Assembly: GCF_016744255.1 (NCBI RefSeq)
Contig: NZ_JADGES010000007.1
Location: 1-54,522 of the forward strand
Source of the DNA: Maribacter sp.
GTDB lineage: Bacteria > Bacteroidota > Bacteroidia > Flavobacteriales > Flavobacteriaceae
Direction of reading: 5' to 3'
Length of the DNA stretch: 54,522 nt
Made by a program: the position numbers and the translations under genes. This document shows positions 1-9,156 of the stretch, piece after piece. Within the stretch, counting starts at the first letter, position 1; each line of letters opens with the position of its first letter. The notes under the pieces are model-generated. The model was not told the DNA's origin, ran no database searches, and saw only the letters and a program-made list of their open reading frames with translations.

Positions 1-3000
1 CCAACTAGATTTAAAGCCTATTGGAAGCACATACCCTCTTTTTTCTGCCTCTAATAAAAAATGTCCTGCGTAGGTTGTTCCCCAATCGTTGGCTTTATTT
101 TGCCCTGGCCAGTAGCCTAAACCTCCATTGGATAATTGAAAACCTCCTAATCTTTTTATAGCACTTTCTACATTCTGTTGAATTCGTTTTTTCTTATTAG
201 AATCTACATCAAATATGGTAGATAAAAACAACTGAGGGAAAGCCCCAGAAGTAGTCTGTTCTACACAACCATGAGGGTAACGAATAAGCTGTTGCATACG
301 ACCATTGAAATTCATGGCTGGTAATGTGGAAAACTCTAAATCTACCGAGTTACTTCCTTTAACTCCAAAAGATTCCAAAGAAACCGTTTGTTCTCCATTA
401 GCGTCTAAAACAATATATTCCGTTTTAGAGGTCATAGGGTTTGGATTCACTACATCAATAGGAATTTCAAAAGATGCTTTTTCTCCGTTACCAGAAGCTT
501 CTACAACGACTTTGCCTATTCCTTTAAAGTTGGACACATTTAAAGTAAAATAAGCCATCTTTTCATCTGGATCAGAGAAACTCAAAGATTGCGAATTTCC
601 ACCTTCTACTGTAAATGCTTTGTTTTGTTTTATTTTTAAAGTAACCTTTTTAATTTTCTTTTCCATAGCAAATACAGTAACAGGTAGTATTACTTTTTCG
701 CCAGGTGTAATTTTTCTAGGTAAAGATGCCAATATCATTAGAGGCTTGCGAACTGGTGTTGTTTTTTCTGCTATTCCATACGCTTCTTTAGTTACATCAC
801 CTGCAACTAGCATAGTACGAACAGAGCCTACATATTTTGGAATCTTTATTTTATGCGATTTCGATTTTCCTGCCTTTAACTCGAACGGCCCTAAATGAAC
901 CACCATAGGCTCGAACCTATTCGCTTTCTTATTTTTTGCTCCTGCCAACTCATCATCTCCACCAATAGCGAATACCTGATTTATTTTTCCTCCAAAAGCT
1001 CCTATAACATCATCATACACATCCCAAGTTTTTACTCCTAATGCTTCCTTAGCATAAAAGGTGTTCCATGGGTTAGGGGTTTTAAATCTGGTTAAATCTA
1101 GCAGGCCTTCATCTACAATAGCAATACTATAGGTCATGGCTTTACCGTTAGTTTCTTTTACCGTTAGTTTTATTTCTTCCTCTGGTCTAAGAACATCTGG
1201 CATGGTAACAACAGGCTGTAATTTAGTTTCTGGGTTTTCTACACTAATTGGCACTAATCCATACAAACGAATAGGGTTATCATTCAATGTACTTGCATGC
1301 GGTTGTAATAACGTAATATGAATAAATACATTTGGCGTGTACAATTCTGTTATTGGCAAGGTAAACTTGGTTTCTCCTTCAGTAGCATCTACCCAAAGGG
1401 ATTCTAAAACTTCACTTCCATTCTCTATAGTAACTAAAGCTCTACTACCCTCCGAACTTGGGAAAGAAACTATAGCATTTTCTCCTACTTTATAATTTTC
1501 TTTATCCGTAGAAAAAGATAACATAGTAGCTGCAGAAGGATCGTTCTTTTTAGATTTTCCTGCCCATCCTGGCCAATCTACATAAATAGTTTTCCCTGTG
1601 GCATGACCCCCTTTAGTATCTTCTACGCGTACCAAATAACGCCCCCAATCTGGGTATTTAAGTTCAAAATTAAAACTTCCTTTTCCCTTAGAATCTGTAC
1701 TAATTGTTTTGGCGAAAATTTCTTCTCTATACTGGCTGCTACTATAGGAGGATAGGTTATCTGCCGATGTATCCCACCACCATCTCCAATTTACTTTATG
1801 GACTGTAACCTTAAGGTTTTTGGTTGCTTTTGGTTTTCCATTTTCATCAACAGAAACAACTTCGAATTTATGGGCGACATCTGTTAAAAGCATTCCTCTT
1901 GTTTTATCCCCTTTAGGAGAATTTAAACCAACATACGTAGCGTAAGGAGAGTAAGGCTTGGTAAAAACATCTGTACTAAAATCGCCTCCATTTTCGTAAA
2001 CCTTAGTAATAAATGCGGCACTTAACATTCCTGGTGCTTTAGCATCTAATTGTGGGTTTACATTGAATTTTGCTTTTCCTTCTCCATCAATTTTACCATT
2101 ATATATTACTTGCTCCTCGCTAGAAAAACTACGAGAAGGGTCATCGAAAATATAACCTGGAAAGGTTTTAAAAGTTGTGGTTTTAGAATTAAATTTTCCT
2201 GTAATATCTGCTTTTAAATTCTTTGCAATAGCTCCATGTAACCATTTTACTTCTATTTCCCCATCTACTGCAGATTTACTAGATAGAACTTCTTTATTAA
2301 ACGCTGTTTTTATTTTTAACCGATTAGGTTTTATTGTCTCTATCTTAATAGTCTTGGTAAAAGAAGCCCCACCGACAGAAACCTTTGCCAACCAATTGCC
2401 TGTTACAGCATTCTCATCGGTCTTTAAATTAAAATGATAAAAATTTTGCGTACCGCCTGTTTTAACTTCTCTATGAACAACAGTATTATAAGGGTCTAAA
2501 AGTTCTAATTTTACAGGATGATTTTTAGGTAACTTATTAGCATTATCATTTAGCATAAAAGAAAGATAAATTTTATCTCCTGGACGCCAGACTCCTCTTT
2601 CGGCAAAAATAAATCCTTTAATACCCTTTTGTAATTGAGCTCCAGAAACATTAAACTTACTTACAGAAAGTGCATTACCATCATTAAGCTTTATATAGTT
2701 TTTTTGACCTTTGCTCTCTACAATAGCAAAAAATGGAAGTTTATCCGCATCGAAAAATGAAATACCCTCTTGGTCCGTAGTAACATTCCCTAATGGTTGT
2801 TGTTGGTAATTATAAAAAGTAACCTTAGCCCCAGCAATAGGGGTAGTGCTTACAATATCATTTACAGCAACAAAATAGCTTTTATTTAATCCTTTTTTTA
2901 TGGTAACGCCTATATCGGTTGCTAATACATTTATACCCACCTTTTTATTATGATAATAGGACGTATTACATGGGTTCTCTCTCTCTGACCAATTATAGTC

Positions 3001-4455
3001 GTAGTAATAATTATCGTAGTAATCTTCTACGCCGTCCCAAGAACTATCCTCTTGCTCTTCATCAAAATTATCATTTGTATTTTCCTCATCCTCAAAATTG
3101 GTAGAACTACAGGTATATAAACTATACGCTCCTTTATAATTAAATTCTACTCTATAAATAGCACCTATTTCTGGAGAAATGATGGTCTTTAAATCCAAAG
3201 CATGGGCTGTCCATTTACCATGATTACCAGAAAGTTTACTTACAAGCTTTATCTTTTTAGTAATGATTGGCCTTGCAACACTCCTTAAATTACCTTGTCC
3301 GTTAAGGTTATTATTTTGTAGAAATTGTAAAATATTGTTTTCATAAATCTTAAGTATGGTAATGTCTACTGCTTTTAGATTTACCGCTTCAAAATTAATT
3401 TTAAGATTGCTAGAAGATGGTAAGATAGTTCCGTTAGATAATAGTCTTATTTGCGGTTTTAACTCTTCAAAAGCAATACGTTCTGTAAATTTAGATTTTA
3501 GCTTATAACCATCTGTACTTTGTATTCCATCAAAAACCTCTAACTGCGCTGTGCCATTCATTTCTTTGGAAGGGTAGACTTTTAAAGTATTACCATCCAC
3601 AGCATATTTACTTTTATCATCCCCTTCTAGAACTACTAAACCTTTAAAGTTTTGTCCTTTTTTAATTGGGTCTGAAAAATTTACTAAGACAATTTGATTT
3701 TCGGAAGTATCTAACGTAGCATCTAGTATCGTAAAGTTATTTTTACCAGCTATAGTTATAGTGTTTTCTCCAGAACTCTCTATACCTAAATTTTCCCCGC
3801 TCCACGTAAATTGTAGTTCGCTATCGGCATCCAAACGTTGAATACTATCTACAATAAAAGAAAATTGAGTTCCTTCTTTTACTCCTTCTTCAAATTTTGG
3901 AATTATTTTTTTCCCTTCGTGGCTAATCGTTAATAAGGTTTTTGCTTTTTCTAAAGAAAGAACATCCGAACTTCTTAATTGCCCATTTATATATTGCAAC
4001 TCCTTGGAATACGATTGTACCGCATTGGTATAAATATTAAACTGTTGTTTAAGCGTCTTTATACCAAAAGTCATTTGGCTTAATTCTTTTGGTAAATTGG
4101 GTAGTATGGTCTCTAAATCTAATGTAAAAGAATACTCCGTATCTTGCTTTAAAGCAGCTTCTGGTATAAAAGAAATAGTACGGTTGTCTAACACCATAAC
4201 TTTACCAGGTACTTTTGGAGTAATTGTAAATACGTCTTTATCTAGCTCTAAACCATTTTCCCAACCTTCTATAGGCTCGTTGAAAACAACTCTAACATCT
4301 GATTTTACAGAAACTATACCATGACTAACTTCAGAGACATGTTCCTGATATATGCTTAAATCATCAAAATTAGACGAATCTACTTTCCCTTTAGGATTAC
4401 ATCCTATGAATAGCATTAAAAGACTTAAGGAAGGAATTACGAACCTGATTCTCAT
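1..4455 (-). CDS. alpha-2-macroglobulin family lipoprotein (bacterial A2M, YfhM-like), 3' end beyond window
   Basis: The reading frame is open from ATG at 4455 to the window edge (1485 codons), so the C-terminus is missing; complete homologues are usually about 1,800 residues. The first 19 residues form a lipoprotein signal ending in LFIGC, with the lipidated Cys at 19. The macroglobulin motif GVWRPGD lies near residue 622 and the conserved LLDLTRFKTP motif follows later. The thioester motif GCVEQ is at residues 1396-1400 (bases 256-270), so this is a thioester-competent type expected to trap attacking proteases covalently. An acidic, Tyr-rich insertion lies at about residues 452-493. In many bacteria the gene is paired with penicillin-binding protein 1C, which would lie outside the window; that is inference. 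The family call is secure. Confidence 0.93.
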   Translation of the reverse strand, partial: MRIRFVIPSLSLLMLFIGCNPKGKVDSSNFDDLSIYQEHVSEVSHGIVSVKSDVRVVFNEPIEGWENGLELDKDVFTITPKVPGKVMVLDNRTISFIPEAALKQDTEYSFTLDLETILPNLPKELSQMTFGIKTLKQQFNIYTNAVQSYSKELQYINGQLRSSDVLSLEKAKTLLTISHEGKKIIPKFEEGVKEGTQFSFIVDSIQRLDADSELQFTWSGENLGIESSGENTITIAGKNNFTILDATLDTSENQIVLVNFSDPIKKGQNFKGLVVLEGDDKSKYAVDGNTLKVYPSKEMNGTAQLEVFDGIQSTDGYKLKSKFTERIAFEELKPQIRLLSNGTILPSSSNLKINFEAVNLKAVDITILKIYENNILQFLQNNNLNGQGNLRSVARPIITKKIKLVSKLSGNHGKWTAHALDLKTIISPEIGAIYRVEFNYKGAYSLYTCSSTNFEDEENTNDNFDEEQEDSSWDGVEDYYDNYYYDYNWSERENPCNTSYYHNKKVGINVLATDIGVTIKKGLNKSYFVAVNDIVSTTPIAGAKVTFYNYQQQPLGNVTTDQEGISFFDADKLPFFAIVESKGQKNYIKLNDGNALSVSKFNVSGAQLQKGIKGFIFAERGVWRPGDKIYLSFMLNDNANKLPKNHPVKLELLDPYNTVVHREVKTGGTQNFYHFNLKTDENAVTGNWLAKVSVGGASFTKTIKIETIKPNRLKIKTAFNKEVLSSKSAVDGEIEVKWLHGAIAKNLKADITGKFNSKTTTFKTFPGYIFDDPSRSFSSEEQVIYNGKIDGEGKAKFNVNPQLDAKAPGMLSAAFITKVYENGGDFSTDVFTKPYSPYATYVGLNSPKGDKTRGMLLTDVAHKFEVVSVDENGKPKATKNLKVTVHKVNWRWWWDTSADNLSSYSSSQYREEIFAKTISTDSKGKGSFNFELKYPDWGRYLVRVEDTKGGHATGKTIYVDWPGWAGKSKKNDPSAATMLSFSTDKENYKVGENAIVSFPSSEGSRALVTIENGSEVLESLWVDATEGETKFTLPITELYTPNVFIHITLLQPHASTLNDNPIRLYGLVPISVENPETKLQPVVTMPDVLRPEEEIKLTVKETNGKAMTYSIAIVDEGLLDLTRFKTPNPWNTFYAKEALGVKTWDVYDDVIGAFGGKINQVFAIGGDDELAGAKNKKANRFEPMVVHLGPFELKAGKSKSHKIKIPKYVGSVRTMLVAGDVTKEAYGIAEKTTPVRKPLMILASLPRKITPGEKVILPVTVFAMEKKIKKVTLKIKQNKAFTVEGGNSQSLSFSDPDEKMAYFTLNVSNFKGIGKVVVEASGNGEKASFEIPIDVVNPNPMTSKTEYIVLDANGEQTVSLESFGVKGSNSVDLEFSTLPAMNFNGRMQQLIRYPHGCVEQTTSGAFPQLFLSTIFDVDSNKKKRIQQNVESAIKRLGGFQLSNGGLGYWPGQNKANDWGTTYAGHFLLEAEKRGYVLPIGFKSSW

Positions 4456-4773
4456 ATGTTTAAATTTTATGTAAATGTAATAGTGTTCAAATTATAATGC
4501 ATCCCTGTTTACCATGAAAAAATAAAATTTTACCGTTTCTTAAATTATAAGCAATACAGAGACTATGCAACAACGTGTTATTCGTCGCAAAAAGTATAAA
4601 TTTTGACTAAAAGGTGGTATTTCATCGAAAAAAAACAAATTTTTACCTTGGCGACACAATAATTCTTTAATATTACGACCGTTGCATTCCCCAAAGCAAT
4701 AATCAGAACAATAGAATCCCCATTCTTTCTACCTACTTATTAGAAAAACACCTACTTACAAATAGAACATTGT
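4456..4773. other. divergent intergenic region between A2M and CAP-domain genes
   Basis: This 318-bp AT-rich stretch must carry the divergent promoters of the two lipoprotein genes. On the minus strand a TATAATTTG-like box near 4487-4495 is one base off the Bacteroidota -7 consensus. No ORF with coding character, no RNA gene and no strong hairpin was seen. Confidence 0.4.
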
Positions 4774-5247
4774 ATGAAAATGAGTGTGCAAAAAGCATTC
4801 TTAGTTTTATTTGTATTTGTAGCTTTCTCTTGTAGTAAGGAAACCATTGCAGATACAAATATTGAAGCTGAGAATATTGAAGTAGTAGAATCGGAGTTAC
4901 TAGAAATAGTAAACGAATATAGAGCGTCCTTAGGTCATAGTTCATTAGTATATAACAGCATAGCTTATGAGCAAGCGAATAAGCATAATGACTACATGAT
5001 TTCTAAAGGTAATTTAAGCCACGATAACTTTAGCGCAAGAGCATCTACAATATCTGTAGAGTTAAACGCAGAATTTGTAGCCGAGAATGTAGCTAAAGAT
5101 TATTTTACTGCCAATGACGCCTTTAAAGGTTGGCTGGCAAGTACTAGTCATAAGAAAACTATAGAAGGTGAATTTACACATACCGCAGTAAGTGTAAAAA
5201 AAGACAGTAATAACAAACTATATTTTACACAACTATTTTTTAGATAG
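4774..5247 (+). CDS. CAP-domain (SCP/PR-1-like) lipoprotein
   Basis: A 157-residue protein. The N-terminus is a lipoprotein signal with VAFSC, placing the lipidated Cys at residue 20. The rest is a compact CAP domain: a helix with NEYR, then the histidine-bearing stretch ANKHNDYM, SHDNF, a VAENVA segment, and FKGWLASTSHKKTIEG near the end, matching the GWxxSxxH signature of PF00188. Bacterial CAP proteins are extracytoplasmic and mostly of unknown activity. ATG 4780 is an alternative start. The gene stands alone, followed by a terminator and divergent from the A2M gene. Confidence 0.85.
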   Translation: MKMSVQKAFLVLFVFVAFSCSKETIADTNIEAENIEVVESELLEIVNEYRASLGHSSLVYNSIAYEQANKHNDYMISKGNLSHDNFSARASTISVELNAEFVAENVAKDYFTANDAFKGWLASTSHKKTIEGEFTHTAVSVKKDSNNKLYFTQLFFR

Positions 5248-5276
5248 TTACTATAAAGACATTTTGTTTAAATTTG

Positions 5277-5307
5277 AAAACATCAACCTTTGGTTGGTGT
5301 TTTTTTA
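5277..5307 (+). terminator. rho-independent terminator after CAP gene
   Basis: Arms AAAACATCAACC (5277-5288) and GGTTGGTGTTTT (5292-5303), with one G-T pair and a TTT loop, are followed by a T run. It ends the CAP lipoprotein transcript just before the 3-hydroxyanthranilate dioxygenase gene. Confidence 0.8.
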
Positions 5308-5336
5308 TATTTACAAAACAGTAAAAACAACACTTC

Positions 5337-5876
5337 ATGGCTATAGCTCCTCCCTTTAACTTAACAAAATGGATTGCGGAAAACAGAAATTTCCTAAAAC
5401 CACCAGTAGGAAATAAAAATTTATATAAAGAATCCGGAGATTATATTGTAATGATAGTTGCTGGCCCAAATGCAAGAAAAGATTATCATTATAATGAAAC
5501 CGAAGAACTTTTCTACCAGTTAGAAGGGAATATAGAAGTTCATATTCAAGAAAATGGAGAAAAAAAAACTATGAAATTAGGCCCCGGAGATATGTATCTG
5601 CATCCTGCAAAAGTGCCACATTCCCCCGTAAGGTATAAAGATTCTATAGGATTAGTAATTGAACGGAAAAGAGTAGATTTAGAGGCAAATGACGGTCTTT
5701 TATGGTTTTGCGATACGTGCAACCACAAATTGTACGAGACCTATTTTAGGCTAAATGATATTGAAAAAGATTTTCTAGGTCATTTTAAACATTTTTATAG
5801 CTCTCCAGAATTACTTTGCTGTAACAATTGCGGCACAAAAATGCCAGTAGATGAAAGATTTACAAAAGAAGAATAA
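5337..5876 (+). CDS. nbaC: 3-hydroxyanthranilate 3,4-dioxygenase
   Basis: A 179-residue cupin that opens the ring of 3-hydroxyanthranilate in the kynurenine route of tryptophan degradation or quinolinate/NAD synthesis. The catalytic iron ligands H51, E57 and H95 are present, as are substrate-binding R47 and R99. The bacterial-type second, rubredoxin-like iron site is intact as C125/C128 and C162/C165. Full length for the bacterial enzyme. The stop codon is directly followed by the ATG of the DUF1304 gene, indicating cotranscription. No other kynurenine gene (kynureninase, kynurenine monooxygenase) is seen in the window. The symbol is by family analogy. Confidence 0.93.
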   Translation: MAIAPPFNLTKWIAENRNFLKPPVGNKNLYKESGDYIVMIVAGPNARKDYHYNETEELFYQLEGNIEVHIQENGEKKTMKLGPGDMYLHPAKVPHSPVRYKDSIGLVIERKRVDLEANDGLLWFCDTCNHKLYETYFRLNDIEKDFLGHFKHFYSSPELLCCNNCGTKMPVDERFTKEE

Positions 5877-6236
5877 ATGGGTCTTTCTATAAAAATTCTT
5901 ATTGGGATAATTGCACTGCTACACTTCTATTTTTTATGGTTAGAGATGTTCGCTTGGACCACCAAAGGAAGAAAAGTATTCAAAAAATTTCCTCCCGATT
6001 TGTTTGAGTCGACCAAATCTATGGCAGCGAACCAAGGGCTATATAATGGTTTCTTAGCTTCAGGGCTTTTATGGACTTTTTTCATCTCGGACATGCAATG
6101 GGGGCATAACATTGCTCTTTTCTTTTTAAGCTGTATAGCTATTGCGGGTATATATGGGGCATTCTCTGTAAGCAAAAAAATATTTTATATACAGGCTCTA
6201 CCAGCTATTGCAACTATACTACTTATTTTGATCTAG
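5877..6236 (+). CDS. DUF1304 family membrane protein
   Basis: A 119-residue integral membrane protein with about four hydrophobic segments (near residues 5-25, 55-72, 78-97 and 100-118). It carries the family hallmarks FLWLEMFAW in the first helix and the NQGLYNGFLASG stretch before the second. Function is unknown in the family. It begins on the base after the dioxygenase stop, so it is probably translationally coupled to it, but nothing in the sequence links it biochemically to kynurenine metabolism. Confidence 0.85.
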   Translation: MGLSIKILIGIIALLHFYFLWLEMFAWTTKGRKVFKKFPPDLFESTKSMAANQGLYNGFLASGLLWTFFISDMQWGHNIALFFLSCIAIAGIYGAFSVSKKIFYIQALPAIATILLILI

Positions 6237-6287
6237 CTCCCATTTAAACACAAATAATTAACTTCTAGAATAAACCAGTTTTATTCG

Positions 6288-6295
6288 TAGATTTG
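6288..6295 (+). promoter_or_regulatory. possible -7 promoter box upstream of aldehyde dehydrogenase
   Basis: TAGATTTG matches the Bacteroidota -7 consensus TAnnTTTG and lies about 38 bp before the ATG at 6334. No clear TTG -33 element is seen at the right distance, so this is tentative. Confidence 0.3.
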
Positions 6296-6333
6296 CTAAA
6301 AAATACAACAATAAGTATTTAAAAAGTTATAAA

Positions 6334-7887
6334 ATGTCAAAAACAGCAGAAGCATTCGGGATACAGGAAGCACTTAAACAATTAGGTGTAAAGGAAATTA
6401 ATGAAGGAACTTCTACAGGTTCACATCATTTTTCTAATGGAGATTTAATTGAATCTTATTCCCCAGTCGATGGTAAATTAATTGGAAAAGTAAAAGCTAC
6501 TACCCAAGAAGATTACAATAAAATGATGCAAACTGCAACTGCAGCATTTACGGAATGGAAAACAAAACCAGCGCCACTTAGAGGAGAAGTAGTGCGCCAA
6601 TTTGGAGAAAAGTTAAGAGAAAAGAAAGAAGCTTTAGGTAAACTTGTTTCTTACGAGATGGGAAAAAGCTATCAAGAAGGCTTAGGGGAAGTGCAAGAAA
6701 TGATAGATATCTGTGATTTTGCAGTTGGTCTTTCTCGTCAATTACACGGTTTAACCATGCATTCCGAACGTCCTGGACATAGAATGTACGAACAATATCA
6801 TCCTCTTGGAGTAGTAGGGATTATTTCTGCTTTTAATTTTCCTGTTGCCGTATGGGCATGGAACACAGCATTAGCATGGATTTGTGGTGATGTTTGTGTT
6901 TGGAAACCATCTGAAAAAGCTCCTATTTGTGGAATTGCTTGCCAAAATATTGCTGCTGAAGTATTTAAAGAAAATGGCTTACCAGAAGGAATATGTAATC
7001 TAATAAATGGAGATTATAAAGTAGGAGAAATGATGACTAAAGATACTAGAGTACCATTAGTATCGGCTACAGGTTCTACCAGAATGGGTAAAATTGTAGC
7101 ACAAGAAGTTGCAGGTAGATTAGGAAAATCATTATTAGAGTTAGGTGGTAATAATGCCATTATTGTAACTCCAGATGCGGATATAAAAATGACCGTAATC
7201 GGAGCCGTTTTTGGCGCTGTAGGTACAGCAGGACAACGTTGTACTTCTACACGTAGATTAATCATCCATGAAAGCATGTATGACACCGTTAAAGATGCCA
7301 TAGTAAAAGCTTATGGTCAATTACGAATTGGTAACCCTTTAGATGAAAATAATCATGTAGGTCCTATTATAGATAAGGATGCTGTAAAAATGTATGAAAA
7401 TGCATTAGAACAAGTGGTTGCAGAAGGCGGAAATATAATTGTCGAAGGTGGCGTTCTTTCTGGTGAAGGTTACGAGTCTGGATGTTATGTAAAACCAGCA
7501 ATTGCGGAAGCGAAACCAAACTATAAAATTGTACAACACGAGACTTTTGCACCTATACTTTACTTATTAAAGTATTCTGGAGATGTTCATAATGCTCTTG
7601 CAATACAGAATAACGTTGCACAAGGGTTAAGCTCTGCTATAATGACTAACAATTTAAGAGAAGCAGAAGCTTTCTTATCGGTACAAGGTTCCGATTGTGG
7701 TATTGCTAATGTAAACATAGGAACTTCTGGAGCAGAAATAGGTGGTGCTTTTGGTGGTGAAAAAGAAACTGGCGGCGGTAGAGAAAGTGGCTCTGATGCT
7801 TGGAAAGTATATATGAGACGCCAAACCAATACTATTAATTATACTACTGAGTTACCTTTAGCTCAAGGTATAAAGTTCGATTTATAG
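6334..7887 (+). CDS. ALDH7 (antiquitin-type) aldehyde dehydrogenase, probable alpha-aminoadipate semialdehyde dehydrogenase
   Basis: A 517-residue NAD(P)-dependent aldehyde dehydrogenase. The catalytic Cys303 sits in GTAGQRCTSTRRL, the general base Glu269 in ELGGNNAI, and the ISAFNFPVAVWAWN and ATGSTRMG motifs are those of the ALDH7/antiquitin clade. That clade oxidises alpha-aminoadipate semialdehyde in lysine catabolism and some other aldehydes. Its position after 3-hydroxyanthranilate dioxygenase raises the alternative of 2-aminomuconate semialdehyde oxidation, but that activity usually belongs to ALDH8-type enzymes, so sequence favours the lysine role. Likely its own promoter (97-bp gap) and its own terminator. 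Confidence 0.88.
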   Translation: MSKTAEAFGIQEALKQLGVKEINEGTSTGSHHFSNGDLIESYSPVDGKLIGKVKATTQEDYNKMMQTATAAFTEWKTKPAPLRGEVVRQFGEKLREKKEALGKLVSYEMGKSYQEGLGEVQEMIDICDFAVGLSRQLHGLTMHSERPGHRMYEQYHPLGVVGIISAFNFPVAVWAWNTALAWICGDVCVWKPSEKAPICGIACQNIAAEVFKENGLPEGICNLINGDYKVGEMMTKDTRVPLVSATGSTRMGKIVAQEVAGRLGKSLLELGGNNAIIVTPDADIKMTVIGAVFGAVGTAGQRCTSTRRLIIHESMYDTVKDAIVKAYGQLRIGNPLDENNHVGPIIDKDAVKMYENALEQVVAEGGNIIVEGGVLSGEGYESGCYVKPAIAEAKPNYKIVQHETFAPILYLLKYSGDVHNALAIQNNVAQGLSSAIMTNNLREAEAFLSVQGSDCGIANVNIGTSGAEIGGAFGGEKETGGGRESGSDAWKVYMRRQTNTINYTTELPLAQGIKFDL

Positions 7888-7911
7888 ACTAACAAAAAAC
7901 AATTCATTTTT

Positions 7912-7946
7912 AAAGACCCTAATGTTTCAAAGCATTAGGGTCTTTT
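7912..7946 (+). terminator. rho-independent terminator after aldehyde dehydrogenase
   Basis: Perfect 13-bp arms AAAGACCCTAATG (7912-7924) and CATTAGGGTCTTT (7933-7945) with an 8-base loop. The last T's of the arm form a short T tract. Confidence 0.85.
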
Positions 7947-8222
7947 AGTAACTAAACAAATTTATTTAGAATATTTTATGCTTAACCCAATGCCAGAACT
8001 TAGTTGGGAGAGTCAAAGACTTAAAAATAATTCCATTATAAAATTACTTACTCTAACCATAAAAAGTATGCAAATTTATATAGTTAGATAGAAAATCTGT
8101 GTATTTAGTTAATCTTACCCTACAAATAGCAAATCCTTACTCCCTTGATTTTTAGTGTTTAATAAGAATATTTTAAGATATTTTTAATACATTGTAGTCT
8201 AAACACTAAATGATTATTAACA
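7947..8222. other. intergenic region upstream of OmpA-like gene
   Basis: With the terminator, the gene gap here is 335 bp. The remainder is AT-rich, holds no coding-like ORF on either strand, and presumably carries the promoter of the OmpA/HhH pair. No exact TAnnTTTG box or strong hairpin was found. Confidence 0.4.
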
Positions 8223-9128
8223 ATGACAAAAACAACTACGAATCTGCTAGGGATTCTTATAACCATTCTAGCAGGCACTTATTTTTACATTACGTACTGT
8301 AGCGAATGCGGTGCAGTTGTAAAAGAAGAACCTGTCACAGAAGCCGTAATCACAAAAGAACCAAACGTTACGTCTTATCCTTTTGCTTTTAGCGATGGAG
8401 ATTATACGTACAGCAACAATGACAATTACAACTTTAAAATAGCAACATCTTCCATTCTTATGCCAATATCAGGTAAAATAGAGGAAGGTATTACCAGTCT
8501 TAAATCTTTTTTAGGAAACAATACCTCTAAAGTTATAAATATCACTGGATATTATAAAAGTGATGAAACCAATGCTTCTGCCTTTCCTAATTTGGGTTTG
8601 GCAAGAGCAAATTCTGTTAAGAACCATTTAGTAGCTAATGGAATATCTTCCACCCAAATAAATACTATTGGTAACCTAAGAGATGAAATGGTTGCTAAGG
8701 ACGAAATTTATTTAGGCCCCATTACTTATAGATTAGATAGTAAAGCTGAAAACGCTGATGATGAACTACAAGCTCTTTATGAAAAACTAAAGGCTAATCC
8801 TTTAGTTTTTCATTTTAATACCGCACAGACCTCTATTAACCTTAATGCAGAGCAACGACAAAAGGTTGCTGATATCTCTAGATACTTAGATAAGGTAGAT
8901 GGTGCTTCTGCCAATGTTATTGGGTATACAGATAATACCGGAAATCGTAATACCAATATTACTCTAGGGCAAGAACGTGCTGATTTTGGAAAAGCCTATT
9001 TGGTAAGAAACGGAATTTCTGCAAATAAAATAAATGCATCTTCCAAAGGTCCTGATAGCCCCGTTACAACTAATGCAACTGAGGAAGGTAGGGCAGAAAA
9101 TAGAAGAACAGTAATTACACTAAACTAA
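8223..9128 (+). CDS. OmpA-family protein with tandem peptidoglycan-binding-like domains
   Basis: A 301-residue protein with one N-terminal membrane segment (about 7-27) followed by a short CSECG motif. The C-terminal domain (about 195-301) is a standard OmpA fold with FNTAQTSINL, the IGYTDNTG motif and the final GRAENRRTVI that contacts diaminopimelate. Residues about 75-165 look like a second, degenerate OmpA/BON-like copy (ITGYYKSDET, then LGLARANSVKNHL). It probably anchors the envelope to peptidoglycan. The next gene starts 28 bp downstream without a terminator, so the two likely form an operon. Confidence 0.85.
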   Translation: MTKTTTNLLGILITILAGTYFYITYCSECGAVVKEEPVTEAVITKEPNVTSYPFAFSDGDYTYSNNDNYNFKIATSSILMPISGKIEEGITSLKSFLGNNTSKVINITGYYKSDETNASAFPNLGLARANSVKNHLVANGISSTQINTIGNLRDEMVAKDEIYLGPITYRLDSKAENADDELQALYEKLKANPLVFHFNTAQTSINLNAEQRQKVADISRYLDKVDGASANVIGYTDNTGNRNTNITLGQERADFGKAYLVRNGISANKINASSKGPDSPVTTNATEEGRAENRRTVITLN

Positions 9129-9156
9129 ATAATTAACACTAAAAAAAATAAAAAAT

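Noticed and set aside
305-3104. Several plus-strand ORFs of 60-90 codons
   Set aside because: All lie antisense to the continuous A2M reading frame and have no recognisable domains or signals.
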